Shown piece after piece: positions 53,635 to 63,439 of a stretch of 64,000 nt of DNA. This DNA is from Bacteroidaceae bacterium (GTDB taxonomy: Bacteria > Bacteroidota > Bacteroidia > Bacteroidales > Bacteroidaceae). Position numbers and translations under genes: made by a program. The stretch's first letter is position 1. Each line of letters begins with the position of its first letter. A model generated the notes under the pieces. The model was not told where the DNA came from, did no database searches, and worked only from the letters and a program-made list of their open reading frames with translations. Location of the stretch: the NCBI GenBank assembly GCA_017383485.1, contig JAFNXM010000036.1, positions 62,001 through 126,000 of the forward strand, in the 5' to 3' direction.

Positions 53635-53642
53635 CAAATATA
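53635..53642 (-). promoter_or_regulatory. -7 box for the PPC-repeat gene
   Basis: CAAATATA (plus) reads TATATTTG on the minus strand, about 60 bp upstream of the start. Confidence 0.5.
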
Positions 53643-53770
53643 AGGTTTTTTATGCAAAAATTAAACCTTTTGCGAATTTTTACGGCAAGTAGTCACATTT
53701 TATAGGCCAATTGCCTTTTATAAAAGGGCATTTGATAAAAAATGAATTTCCTTAGTATAATTAAAAGAAT

Positions 53771-53819
53771 AAAAAAAGAAAGTAATATCAGATCCTGCAT
53801 GGGATCAGATATTACTTTC
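53771..53819 (-). terminator. Terminator overlapping the wbqC-like stop codon
   Basis: GAAAGTAATATCAGATCC...GGATCAGATATTACTTTC: a stem of about 17 bp with one mismatch, T-run on the minus strand. It overlaps the last codons of the WbqC-like gene. Confidence 0.85.
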
Positions 53820-54449
53820 GATCACGCAATCACGCAATACTAATCTGGATTCAGGCCCCATATTAAAGAGTAAATCTATTATGCTGAGATTTTCCAGAAA
53901 ACCATGTTTTTGGCGGAAGACTTGATAATATTCTACAGGATGAAAGGTTTTGTCGATGGAATGGGGGATTTTTGGACGAATTACCTCCCGAAAATCCTCT
54001 GCGCCTAATGCCAAAGCATCGGCGTATGCTTCGGTTTTTACGACATTTGGTTTCATATTAAGCAAATCACAGACCGTATGCAGAAAATCCTCGTTGAAAT
54101 CGATCAAAAACTGATGTCCATGATCGTATATGGGCAGGATATCGTCTGCATAGTACTCGAAATATGGACTTCCCTCGTATGCGCTTTGCAAGGCGTTGCG
54201 GTGTAGGTGTTGCCAGTTGCCATGATCGCTTAGGCGAATGTCTCGTGTGGCGGGACGCTTGCTATATTCATGCTCCACGGGAATGGTGAGCGCCTGCACG
54301 CCGTTTGGTCCTGAGATCAAGGCACGATTGCGATAGGTCTGCTTGACATAGTGCTCGTGAGTCTCCATATAAATGCGCGGAGCACTATATATTTTTGAAA
54401 AATATTGAATAGGTGGCAAGTATGCCGAAGTCAAGAGTACGGGATTCAT
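53805..54449 (-). CDS. WbqC family protein
   Basis: The 214-aa product starts with the family hallmark LLTSAYLPPIQYFSKIY and continues with QTYRNRALISGPNGVQALTI, TIPVEHEYSKRP and QHLHRNALQSAYEGSPYFEY. WbqC-like proteins are found in O-antigen and other polysaccharide loci, but their reaction is not established. Its ATG overlaps the stop of the signal-peptidase-like gene by 4 bp, so it is the last gene of the dapB-lepB operon. Confidence 0.9.
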   Translation of the reverse strand: MNPVLLTSAYLPPIQYFSKIYSAPRIYMETHEHYVKQTYRNRALISGPNGVQALTIPVEHEYSKRPATRDIRLSDHGNWQHLHRNALQSAYEGSPYFEYYADDILPIYDHGHQFLIDFNEDFLHTVCDLLNMKPNVVKTEAYADALALGAEDFREVIRPKIPHSIDKTFHPVEYYQVFRQKHGFLENLSIIDLLFNMGPESRLVLRDCVIESNI

Positions 54450-54985
54450 GGTACTAATAAAAAGAAACGGTCTGTACGCAGACGATGTGCAAATTCTTTT
54501 TTGTCGTCAATAGAATAGGTCACACAGACTGGACGTCCAATCAGGTGCCGGTGCTGGATAATGTGATTTTCTGTAGCATATGTGCCGGCTTCAAGGCATT
54601 TGGTGCTGGCTTCCTTCCCCTGAATTTCAACAACATCTCCTGGCAGTGCTGTGATCTTTTCCAAAACAAACACTCCGCTCTGTTCTGGGACTTCGATGAT
54701 ACACCATTCGCCTTTTTGTGGTGCTTTGGGTGCAATGTGCTGTTGTGGTACGCGATACATAAAAGGCAGACGGATACCATAGGCTGTTCGATTTACCAAA
54801 ACACGGTCTCCGCCGATCAGGGTGGGATGCAAAGTTCCTGCGGCAACAGACACTTGAGTGTAGAAAAAGCCGCGTACGACGAGCAACAATACGCCTACGA
54901 TAATGACGGCCAGTAGGAAATTCCACAAATTCTTGGCGCAGCCAGGTTTGCGTATACCTTTGAAATATCTTTTTACAGTTACCAT
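54446..54985 (-). CDS. Signal-peptidase-I-like protein with altered catalytic residues
   Basis: The 179-aa product has a single N-terminal membrane helix (LLAVIIVGVLLLVVRGFF) and an S26 fold: AAGTLHPTLIGGDRVLVNRT, YGIRLPF, and FVLEKITALPGDVVEI. Compared with the usual SGSMxPT the nucleophile Ser position is Thr (T51), and in the box that normally reads KRxxGxPGD the Lys position aligns with E109 (K110 is shifted by one). It also ends early. It may be inactive or have another chemistry, perhaps assisting the full-length LepB encoded just upstream (20 bp gap). The alignment of the Lys box should be treated with care. Confidence 0.7.
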   Translation of the reverse strand: MVTVKRYFKGIRKPGCAKNLWNFLLAVIIVGVLLLVVRGFFYTQVSVAAGTLHPTLIGGDRVLVNRTAYGIRLPFMYRVPQQHIAPKAPQKGEWCIIEVPEQSGVFVLEKITALPGDVVEIQGKEASTKCLEAGTYATENHIIQHRHLIGRPVCVTYSIDDKKEFAHRLRTDRFFLLVP

Positions 54986-55004
54986 TGTCTCAGTGTGGGT
55001 TGGA

Positions 55005-56501
55005 TTATTTTATATTGTCTACCCACTTAAAGAAGCGGTTCCATCGGATTTTTCCGTCTGTCAGTGAATAGTCGGGGTTAAGCGAAAGCCATACGAAGAG
55101 AGGTTTGCCCACGATGTGGTCTTCGGGTACAAATCCCCAGAAACGAGAGTCAGCAGAATTGTCACGGTTGTCGCCCATCATCCAGTAGTAGTCCAACTGG
55201 AAAGTATAACTATCGGTGGCCTGTTCATTAATGCAGATTTTGCCGTCCTTAATATCGAGTGAATTGCCTTCGTATGCAGTGATACAACGTTCGTAGATTG
55301 GCAGATTTTCCAAGGTTAATTTGATGCTTTCACCTTTCTTTGGAATCCAAATACCTTCTTTTCCGCCATAATTCGAGGTCGTCCAATCTTTTTTCATATT
55401 CAGCGGATAGAGTTCGTCACCACTAGCCACTGGTGCACGTTCGGGATTTGGTGCAATGATACCGCGAGCGATAAGTTCTGCTTTGACTTGATGAGTCATC
55501 GGGAATCCTGCGCCAGCCGATACGTATTCCAGTTCTTCGTTGGTGATGCCTAATTCACGTTTTGTCTCGTCGTCCAGATATCCGACGAACTGTGCGTTGT
55601 ATCTATATTGTACAAATTCGGGCTCAGCGTTGGGCTTTCCGTCCAGATATATAGTATCGTTTTGGATGCGCAGGGTTTGACCGGGCATACCTACGCAGCG
55701 CTTCACATAATTCTCGCGGCGGTCGGTAGGTCTATTGGTGATTTCGCCGAATTCATCGACATTTTCCTGCATATATTGTTTGCCCAAAGTGTAGAGTTGA
55801 GCATACATTTCGCGATAGCCAAGCGCGGTCGAGTCCTTGGGCGTGGGTAATGTACCATGTGTGTTGAGATGTATCATACGTCCGATCTCGTATGCCATGC
55901 CGTAGAAATCTCGTGCTTGATATTGGGGTGCCAGTGCCACGGTGTCTCCCGAGGGGTAGTTGAAGACTACGATGTTATTCAGTTCTACTTTGCCCAAACC
56001 TTTCACGCGACGATATTCCCAATGGGGGCGTTCCAAATAACTCTTGCAGTTTAATAACGGCAATGTGTGCTGAGTCAAAGGCATAGTTAAAGGGGTTTGT
56101 GGGATGCGTGGACCGTAACTTAATTTTGACACCAAAAGGTAGTCGCCCGTCAACAGACTCTTTTCGAGTGATGAAGAGGGAATTACAAAATTCTGGAAGA
56201 AGAATTGATTGATAAAGTATACGGCAACGAGCGCAAAGACAATGGCGTCTACCCAACTCATCACGGCGCGTATTGTGCCGTTTTTGCTGTTTTTCCACCA
56301 GGTCCACTTGATTTTCTTTGATACGCAGGCGTCATAGATAAATGGAACGACGATGAGTCCCCACCAACTGCCTACCCACAAGAGAAAGAGGAGGTAGAGT
56401 GCGCAATATATGGCAAATTTGTAAAAGGGTTTCATGCCTTTCTTCTCCTTCGCATTATCTGTGTTTTCTGCGATGAAACCGGACTTTTTTTCTTCTTGCA
56501 T
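55005..56501 (-). CDS. lepB: Signal peptidase I, enlarged
   Basis: Cleaves signal peptides of exported proteins at the inner membrane. Two or three hydrophobic helices in the first 90 residues (FYKFAIYCALYLLFLLWVGS, VDAIVFALVAVYFINQFFF). The catalytic Ser is S111 in FVIPSSSLEKSLLTGDYLLV and the Lys is K267 in YVKRCVGMPGQTLRI; the later box MMGDNRDNSADSRFWGFVP matches the family's GDNRxxSxDSR motif. The distance between Ser and Lys is far longer than in E. coli LepB, from a large insert (about 125-260), and 498 aa is well above the usual length. Follows dapB after 49 bp. Confidence 0.93.
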   Translation of the reverse strand: MQEEKKSGFIAENTDNAKEKKGMKPFYKFAIYCALYLLFLLWVGSWWGLIVVPFIYDACVSKKIKWTWWKNSKNGTIRAVMSWVDAIVFALVAVYFINQFFFQNFVIPSSSLEKSLLTGDYLLVSKLSYGPRIPQTPLTMPLTQHTLPLLNCKSYLERPHWEYRRVKGLGKVELNNIVVFNYPSGDTVALAPQYQARDFYGMAYEIGRMIHLNTHGTLPTPKDSTALGYREMYAQLYTLGKQYMQENVDEFGEITNRPTDRRENYVKRCVGMPGQTLRIQNDTIYLDGKPNAEPEFVQYRYNAQFVGYLDDETKRELGITNEELEYVSAGAGFPMTHQVKAELIARGIIAPNPERAPVASGDELYPLNMKKDWTTSNYGGKEGIWIPKKGESIKLTLENLPIYERCITAYEGNSLDIKDGKICINEQATDSYTFQLDYYWMMGDNRDNSADSRFWGFVPEDHIVGKPLFVWLSLNPDYSLTDGKIRWNRFFKWVDNIK

Positions 56502-56550
56502 ATCTTTTTACTTGTGCTTTTTTAAAAGATTTATAGCGTCTATTTAGCTA

Positions 56551-57315
56551 CTACTTGATAATTTCGCCCATCATGTCGTCGATGCCGAGCAATCCACTGT
56601 GATTAGCTGTAAATTCGGCAGCGAGCACTGCACCGAGTGCAAATCCTCGGCGGTTGTAGGCGCTGTGTGTGATGCTGATGAGGTCGGCGGGTGAGTCGTA
56701 GGTTACGGTGTGAATACCTGGCACTTCGCCTTCGCGTACGGCATCAATGCGCAGCAAGTTTTTGTCGTGCTCTTGGCTGCCGTCGATGCTGCCATCTGGA
56801 TTTTGCACCTGACCCTTTATCCAGCCAGTCTTGCGGTCCAGATTATCGCAAATTTGTTCGCCCAGGGTGATGGCAGTTCCACTTGGCGCATCCAGTTTGT
56901 GGATGTGGTGAGTTTCGACCATTGTGACATCGTATTCGGCAAATTTGTTCATGATCTTTGCCAAATACTTATTGACTTCGCCAAAGATGGCTACGCCGAG
57001 TGAAAAGTTTGACGCCCAAAAGAGGGTGTTGCCTTCTTCCTGGCACAAACGGCGCACTTCGGCATCGTGCTGTTCCTTCCAACCAGTCGAACCGCTCACC
57101 ACTTTAACACCTGCTGCAAATGCGCGTTTGTAATTGTTGAACGCTGCCGTAGGTGTGGTAAATTCGATAGCTACCTGAGCGCTTTTGAAGGCTTCTGATT
57201 CGAAGTCCTCCTGATTGTTGACGTCTATGATTGAAACTATTTCGTGTCCACGGCTCAGGGCGATTTCTTCGATGATATGGCCCATTTTTCCGTAACCAAT
57301 GAGTGCGATTTTCAT
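56551..57315 (-). CDS. dapB: 4-hydroxy-tetrahydrodipicolinate reductase
   Basis: NAD(P)H-dependent step of lysine and diaminopimelate synthesis. The nucleotide-binding motif reads IALIGYGKMGHIIEEIA; the catalytic and substrate region is VETHHIHKLDAPSGTAITLG, with the conserved HHxxKxDAPSGTA. It is 254 aa, standard. First gene of the operon dapB, lepB, lepB-like, wbqC-like. A link between cell-wall precursor synthesis and protein export by cotranscription is an inference from spacing. Confidence 0.96.
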   Translation of the reverse strand: MKIALIGYGKMGHIIEEIALSRGHEIVSIIDVNNQEDFESEAFKSAQVAIEFTTPTAAFNNYKRAFAAGVKVVSGSTGWKEQHDAEVRRLCQEEGNTLFWASNFSLGVAIFGEVNKYLAKIMNKFAEYDVTMVETHHIHKLDAPSGTAITLGEQICDNLDRKTGWIKGQVQNPDGSIDGSQEHDKNLLRIDAVREGEVPGIHTVTYDSPADLISITHSAYNRRGFALGAVLAAEFTANHSGLLGIDDMMGEIIK

Positions 57316-57367
57316 GTCTTTATATTTTTAAGCAGGATGTATTGTATACACAACGCGGTTGATATTG

Positions 57368-57375
57368 CAAAAATA
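57368..57375 (-). promoter_or_regulatory. -7 box for the dapB operon
   Basis: CAAAAATA (plus) reads TATTTTTG on the minus strand, about 53 bp upstream of the dapB start. Confidence 0.5.
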
Positions 57376-57529
57376 CGGAAAAGAGTGTGCGTGTGCAAAT
57401 TCTCTTTGCTTTTTTTGCTGATGCTGCGGAGTTTATCTGCGTAGTTCTTCTGTTTTGCCAGTATTTTTTATGCTAATTGTGCATTAAGTCAAAGATCACT
57501 TGAAATCCTGTGCCCGACTGCGAACCCCT

Positions 57530-57700
57530 TATATAAATAGGTACCCGCGTACGTGTGAGATTTCAGTGCAAAGATACGATACCGTTATATCTGCTTTCAT
57601 CTTTAGCGTGGATTAGGGGGCTTAAAAATGGGTCAGCAAATATCTGGAAACATCTGTGTATATTGAGGGTCTGAATACAGGTGAAAAAACAAAAAAATAT
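57530..57700. repeat. Diverged intergenic repeat, copy B (GGTACCCGCGT family)
   Basis: Shares with 5180-5400, in the same order and strand, GGTACCCGCGT (57540), GCAAAGATAC, TTCATCTTTAG with GTG and TAGGG, AAAA, and TGTATATxGAG. CAAAGATA (57569-57576) again forms a minus-strand TATCTTTG box. Confidence 0.5.
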
Positions 57701-57712
57701 TTTCATGCGTAT

Positions 57713-57755
57713 AAATAAACCGTCCGAGTCAACCTGGTAGGTATTGCTCGGACGG
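57713..57755 (-). terminator. Terminator after gyrB
   Basis: CCGTCCGAG (57720-57728) pairs with CTCGGACGG (57747-57755); on the minus strand TTTATTTATA follows. Confidence 0.75.
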
Positions 57756-57785
57756 CTATGATGTGTGTTGTAAGATTTGATCGAG

Positions 57786-59747
<1,962 letters not shown>

Positions 59748-59790
59748 TTAGTCTTAAATTTCTAATTCTGAAGTATAGTCTTACAGCAAA

Positions 59791-59798
59791 CAAAGGTA
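59791..59798 (-). promoter_or_regulatory. -7 box for gyrB
   Basis: CAAAGGTA (plus) reads TACCTTTG on the minus strand, 47 bp upstream of the start. Confidence 0.55.
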
Positions 59799-59882
59799 CA
59801 AATTTATTGCGAGATGACAATACTTTTTAAGCCTTTTTTTTACTTGCAGAGCCTTAGGGGCAAAGATACTTCGCCTAATGGG

Positions 59883-60452
59883 CTAAAATGGTTCCTTTGA
59901 TGGATTAAATGGCTCCTCGCTGTCTGTTTCATGGTGCTTTCTGTCGTCGGGTGTCAAGCGATAACTGTCGGCATTGTAACGTTGGCCAAAACTTAAATCA
60001 AAGCCAGCGTCGAGCAGTTGCTGAGCCAAAGTGGGCTTGCCCCGAAATCCGTGAATCACCCAGCGTTGTTTGGGGCAAATTTCGCGGCATAGGGACAGTA
60101 TGAGGTGAAATGCACGAACGATGTGCAGAGTGACGGGTTTTTCGACGCGTTCTGCTAATAGCAATTGGTGTCTCAAAATCTCTATTTGCCGTTCTATTGT
60201 AGCGCCTTTGAGGGGGTCTAAACCGCACTCTCCAATAGCGACAACTTGTGGATGCTGGGCTAATTTTTCTACACCGTCGAGCAATTGCTCTGTATCCTTC
60301 TCTGTCCACCATGGGTGTACCCCTACAGAATAAAGTGCCCCGGCTTGTGGCTGGAACGTCTCGGGGTGTAGCACTGTGTCGAGGGGCAGGTTGATAATGG
60401 CGCTGCCTGGTGCTACGCGGGGGTCGTGTGTGTGATAGTCGATGTGCTTCAC
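59883..60452 (-). CDS. TatD-family metal-dependent hydrolase, C-terminally shortened
   Basis: The TatD-type metal motif is DYHTHDPR (HxH) at the N terminus; GVHPWW, AIGECGLDPLKG (metal Glu), KPVTLHIVRAF (His) and WVIHGFRGKP (His) follow in family order. The DxxxE-like end motif usually read as LxxxxxETD is reached in TPDDRKHHETDSEE, but the protein then stops within about 12 residues, so the final helices of usual TatD proteins (about 250 aa) are absent at 189 aa. It may be active as a short type or decaying. The start lies 18 bp after yidD. Confidence 0.75.
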   Translation of the reverse strand: MKHIDYHTHDPRVAPGSAIINLPLDTVLHPETFQPQAGALYSVGVHPWWTEKDTEQLLDGVEKLAQHPQVVAIGECGLDPLKGATIERQIEILRHQLLLAERVEKPVTLHIVRAFHLILSLCREICPKQRWVIHGFRGKPTLAQQLLDAGFDLSFGQRYNADSYRLTPDDRKHHETDSEEPFNPSKEPF

Positions 60453-60470
60453 GGGACAGTAGGTGCTGGT

Positions 60471-60713
60471 TTATGGTACGGGATCGTAGCCATGTCCGCC
60501 CCAGGGGTGGCAGCGCAGGACGCGTCTTACGGCCAGGTAAAACCCTTTGATAGGTCCGTGCTTTTGCAATGCTTCGATGGCATACTGAGAACACGTCGGG
60601 GTGAAACGACACGCCGGTGGTGTGAGCGGAGAAATATACTTGCGATAAAAGCGTATCGGAAGTATCAAAATTGCGGTGAAACCGTTGGAAATATATTGAA
60701 TAAGGCGTTTCAT
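60471..60713 (-). CDS. yidD: Membrane protein insertion efficiency factor YidD
   Basis: The start at 60713 ([12 protein letters not shown]) gives 80 aa; an upstream TTG is in frame but unneeded. The hallmark motif is [20 protein letters not shown], followed by [11 protein letters not shown] and [18 protein letters not shown]. YidD is a small amphipathic inner-membrane protein aiding YidC-dependent insertion and is usually encoded beside rnpA, as here, although a 198-bp gap with repeat R9 separates them. Confidence 0.95.
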   Translation of the reverse strand: MKRLIQYISNGFTAILILPIRFYRKYISPLTPPACRFTPTCSQYAIEALQKHGPIKGFYLAVRRVLRCHPWGGHGYDPVP

Positions 60714-60769
60714 GCTCAATACTGTGTGGAGATGAAATTTTGCTCGATGAAAAGGGCTGTTTTGAGTGT

Positions 60770-60859
60770 AAAAACTTCGCGACGTCTCGTTGAAAAAAAG
60801 TCTAACCTTTTTTAAATTTCGCGACGCCTAGTTGAAAAAAAGGTCTTATCTTTTTTCGA
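60770..60859. repeat. Repeat module R9 between rnpA and yidD
   Basis: AAAACTTCGCGACGTCTCGT, AAAAAAAGTCTAACCTTTTT, AAATTTCGCGACGCCTAGTT, AAAAAAAGGTCTTATC: two reverse-oriented 21-bp units separated by a GTCTAACC arm. It lies inside what is normally a tight operon. Confidence 0.8.
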
Positions 60860-60911
60860 CCAGGTGATTTGTCGTAGGATTTTGCCGCGGCTCAGTCAAA
60901 AATATCTGTTT

Positions 60912-61364
60912 TTATAGAGCTGACGCATCACCTGTCGTCTTGCGAATGTTTTCGCCAATTCTCAGCATCAGTTTCTGGATAGTTTGGTGCACTATTGGCG
61001 AATTCAGAGGCAGAGAGGGCAACCAAATGAAACCTACGTTCAGACAATATCCTTCTGGTACGGCATTGACGAGGTATTCCTTCTGCAATCGATAGGCTTC
61101 GCGCATTTGACGCTTGGCACGGTTGCGGTCCACGGCATGGCGCAGTCTGCGCTTGGATACACTCACCATCACCTTCACACTATGCTCTCGCGCTCCTTGC
61201 TCCAAGCGGTATACTGCGCGAATAGGAAAGATGTTGACGGACTTACTGCCTGCGCTGAACAATGATTCAATATCGTTGCGCAAATAGAGATGCTCTTCCT
61301 TGCCAAAGGTGTGTCGTGTCAAGGGGGCGATATGTCCTGTTTCTGAGGTGTGAAGTTCGGTCAT
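60912..61364 (-). CDS. rnpA: Ribonuclease P protein component
   Basis: Basic RNA-binding subunit of RNase P, which matures tRNA 5' ends. The core is SVKVMVSVSKRRLRHAVDRN followed by RAKRQMREAYRLQK, containing the conserved RNR-type helix. At 150 aa it is a little longer than usual, with an N-terminal extension (MTELHTSETGHIAPL). The hemD terminator lies upstream, so it probably has its own promoter, not identified. Confidence 0.93.
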   Translation of the reverse strand: MTELHTSETGHIAPLTRHTFGKEEHLYLRNDIESLFSAGSKSVNIFPIRAVYRLEQGAREHSVKVMVSVSKRRLRHAVDRNRAKRQMREAYRLQKEYLVNAVPEGYCLNVGFIWLPSLPLNSPIVHQTIQKLMLRIGENIRKTTGDASAL

Positions 61365-61407
61365 AAAGGTGAGGTGCTCTGCACAGATGATTACTAATCG
61401 AATGTAT

Positions 61408-61452
61408 TAAAAAAAGAGCGAAGTGAACAAGTAGCGCCTTGTTTACTTCGCT
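61408..61452 (-). terminator. Terminator after hemD
   Basis: AGCGAAGTGAACAAG (61417-61431) pairs with CTTGTTTACTTCGCT (61438-61452) with one wobble, T-run on the minus strand. Confidence 0.85.
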
Positions 61453-61466
61453 ATATGATGTAAATA

Positions 61467-62210
61467 TTACTTGTTGTTCTCTTCGAGATAAAGACTAAGC
61501 GAACCTGTGATGCTTGGCGCTTTTACGAGTGGCGCTTCAAGTTCTAATGGCAAACCTGCGTCTTGTATTGCCTTGGCAGTCGCCTTTCCATAGCAAGCCA
61601 ACTTGATGTTTCTATCCTTGAAGTCGGGAATATTTTTCAGCAAAGAGTCTACGCCGGCAGGAGTAAAGAGTACGACCATGTCAAAGTCGAGAGGCTTGTC
61701 CGTGGGCAAATCGTTGCTCACCGTGCGATACATCACGCATTCAGTATGCTTCAGTTTCTTAGCTTCGAGCATTTGGTGAACTTCGTCTGAGTGTACATCA
61801 CTTTGTGGGAAAAGGTAGTTTTCCGTTTTGTGCTTAGCCATGATTTGTACCAAGTCTTCCCATTTCCCGCTTTCGGCAAAGAATACTTTGCGTTTGCGGT
61901 ATTGTACGTAGTTCTGGATGTACAATACGATAGCCTCGGACAGACCGAAGTATTTCATGTCTTCGGGGATTGTGACGCGGAGCTCCTTGCACAGATTAAA
62001 GAAGTGGTCTATGGCGTGCTTGGAGTTGAATACTACCGCTGTGTGGTCAAGGATTTGTACGCGTTGTTGGCGAAACTCGCGGGCGCTCAAACCTTCTACC
62101 TTGACAAAGGGGTGAAATACCAATTCCACGCCGTGTTTTTTTTCTATTTCAAAGTATGGCGACTTGTCAGACGCGGGTTTGGGCTGCGAAACGAGAATTT
62201 TCTTGATCAT
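61467..62210 (-). CDS. hemD: Uroporphyrinogen-III synthase (HemD-like)
   Basis: The 247-aa product has the bilobed HemD pattern: KILVSQPKPASDKSPYFEIE, VFNSKHAIDHFFNLC, YFGLSEAIVLYIQNYV, LFPQSDVHSDEVHQMLEAKK, FTPAGVDSLLKNIPD and ACYGKATAKAIQDAGLPLEL. HemD cyclises hydroxymethylbilane to the precursor of haem, sirohaem and cobalamin. No other haem-synthesis genes are present here. It follows the DUF4271 gene by 26 bp, a common Bacteroidetes arrangement. Confidence 0.88.
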   Translation of the reverse strand: MIKKILVSQPKPASDKSPYFEIEKKHGVELVFHPFVKVEGLSAREFRQQRVQILDHTAVVFNSKHAIDHFFNLCKELRVTIPEDMKYFGLSEAIVLYIQNYVQYRKRKVFFAESGKWEDLVQIMAKHKTENYLFPQSDVHSDEVHQMLEAKKLKHTECVMYRTVSNDLPTDKPLDFDMVVLFTPAGVDSLLKNIPDFKDRNIKLACYGKATAKAIQDAGLPLELEAPLVKAPSITGSLSLYLEENNK

Positions 62211-62236
62211 AGCCTAAAGTTTATGTTTTCGTGTTT

Positions 62237-63367
62237 CTACAAATCTATTATTATCTGATTGGTATACGTCGAAATACTCCATAAAATGAGATAAGGGGTG
62301 ATTTCGAGTGCGCAAAAGTACAAAATTAAATGCAGATAACCTAAACCGTTGTTGAAAAATGTTCGAAAAGTCTTGTAAAACAGTAAGATTTCACAAAATA
62401 TGCCTATTAAAATGACAAAACGCAGTTGTGTATTTACGTCTATCTGTGAATATAGGGATAAAATTGCTACGGGCATGAGCAGCAAACCGGCGCACATTAA
62501 TATCAATACGTAACCTTCGTGCCAACTCCTCCTTTGCTCGGGAGAAAATAGTGTGCGGTTGACGCTATTATAGATGAATATTTTGCCTAAAAGCAAGATG
62601 TAGCAAATAGCAATGTTTGCTCCTAACAAAATCAACGTAGGTATGCGCTCTAAACTACTGAGTGTATCGGCATGAAAGTGGTTGAACAGTAAAATTCCCA
62701 AAGCTACTGCCGCTTGTAGGACTAACAAACTTCGTCCGCGCATTTGGGTATCGTCGCTATCCTCAAAGATCGTGTTGTGTCGTTTCTTTTCAAAGAAATG
62801 CTTGATGGTATTGCCTAAATATCTTTTGGCATATACGGCAATCATAAGGCAGGAGATGAATAATAGCAACAGAGCACCTGCCACGCCGTCGTCGGTGCGT
62901 AGTAAATAGGGTTGAGATTCTCCGGCGATCCTGTCTCTCCAGACGGATTTATCTATGTATATTTTGCCCGAGGTGCTGTCTTTTTGAAAAACGCTTCGAC
63001 CGAGCAGATTATTGTCAACGTAGCCATCAACAAAGTCCTGCCATACGATAGGGGCGGGCTGATATTTTACCTCTGCTGTTTGGACAAGTGAGTCGGTCGC
63101 TACTTGTGCGGCGAACGAGGTGCTGTCTGTTTGCACACTTGTCTGTTCTGGTGTGGGCGAGACCTGTTTCTCTCTGACTTTGCTCTTAGCTGTGCTGTCG
63201 CTGGTTGTTGCGTTTTTCTCCTTGGTCTTTCCTACAGTTTCCTTGACTTGTCCTACAGTTTCCTTGACTACGGCTGGCGTATCAATAGCCTTTTCTCCTT
63301 GCACCACGACCTCGGCGGGTTGTTGCAATACAGGGGTTGAAACTATGATAGAGTCGGATGAAAACAT
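62237..63367 (-). CDS. DUF4271 family membrane protein
   Basis: The 376-aa product has a low-complexity N-terminal region (about 1-105) rich in Thr, Val, Lys and Glu, including two nearly identical TVGxxKE heptads from an 18-bp DNA duplication (63228-63270). The C-terminal half (about 165-376) has six or seven hydrophobic helices: GALLLLFISCLMIAVYA, LLVLQAAVALGILLFNHF, IPTLILLGANIAICYILLLG, VLILMCAGLLLMPVAILSLY, FVILIGIFCEILLFYKTF, HLILYFCALEITPYLILW. This is the DUF4271 pattern. Function unknown; co-transcription with hemD likely. Confidence 0.8.
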   Translation of the reverse strand: MFSSDSIIVSTPVLQQPAEVVVQGEKAIDTPAVVKETVGQVKETVGKTKEKNATTSDSTAKSKVREKQVSPTPEQTSVQTDSTSFAAQVATDSLVQTAEVKYQPAPIVWQDFVDGYVDNNLLGRSVFQKDSTSGKIYIDKSVWRDRIAGESQPYLLRTDDGVAGALLLLFISCLMIAVYAKRYLGNTIKHFFEKKRHNTIFEDSDDTQMRGRSLLVLQAAVALGILLFNHFHADTLSSLERIPTLILLGANIAICYILLLGKIFIYNSVNRTLFSPEQRRSWHEGYVLILMCAGLLLMPVAILSLYSQIDVNTQLRFVILIGIFCEILLFYKTFRTFFNNGLGYLHLILYFCALEITPYLILWSISTYTNQIIIDL

Positions 63368-63439
63368 ATTAGTCGGAGAAAATAGAACGAGGGAGTGATT
63401 TTAACGATGAAATCGCAGTTTTTGTCGAAAAAATGAGCC

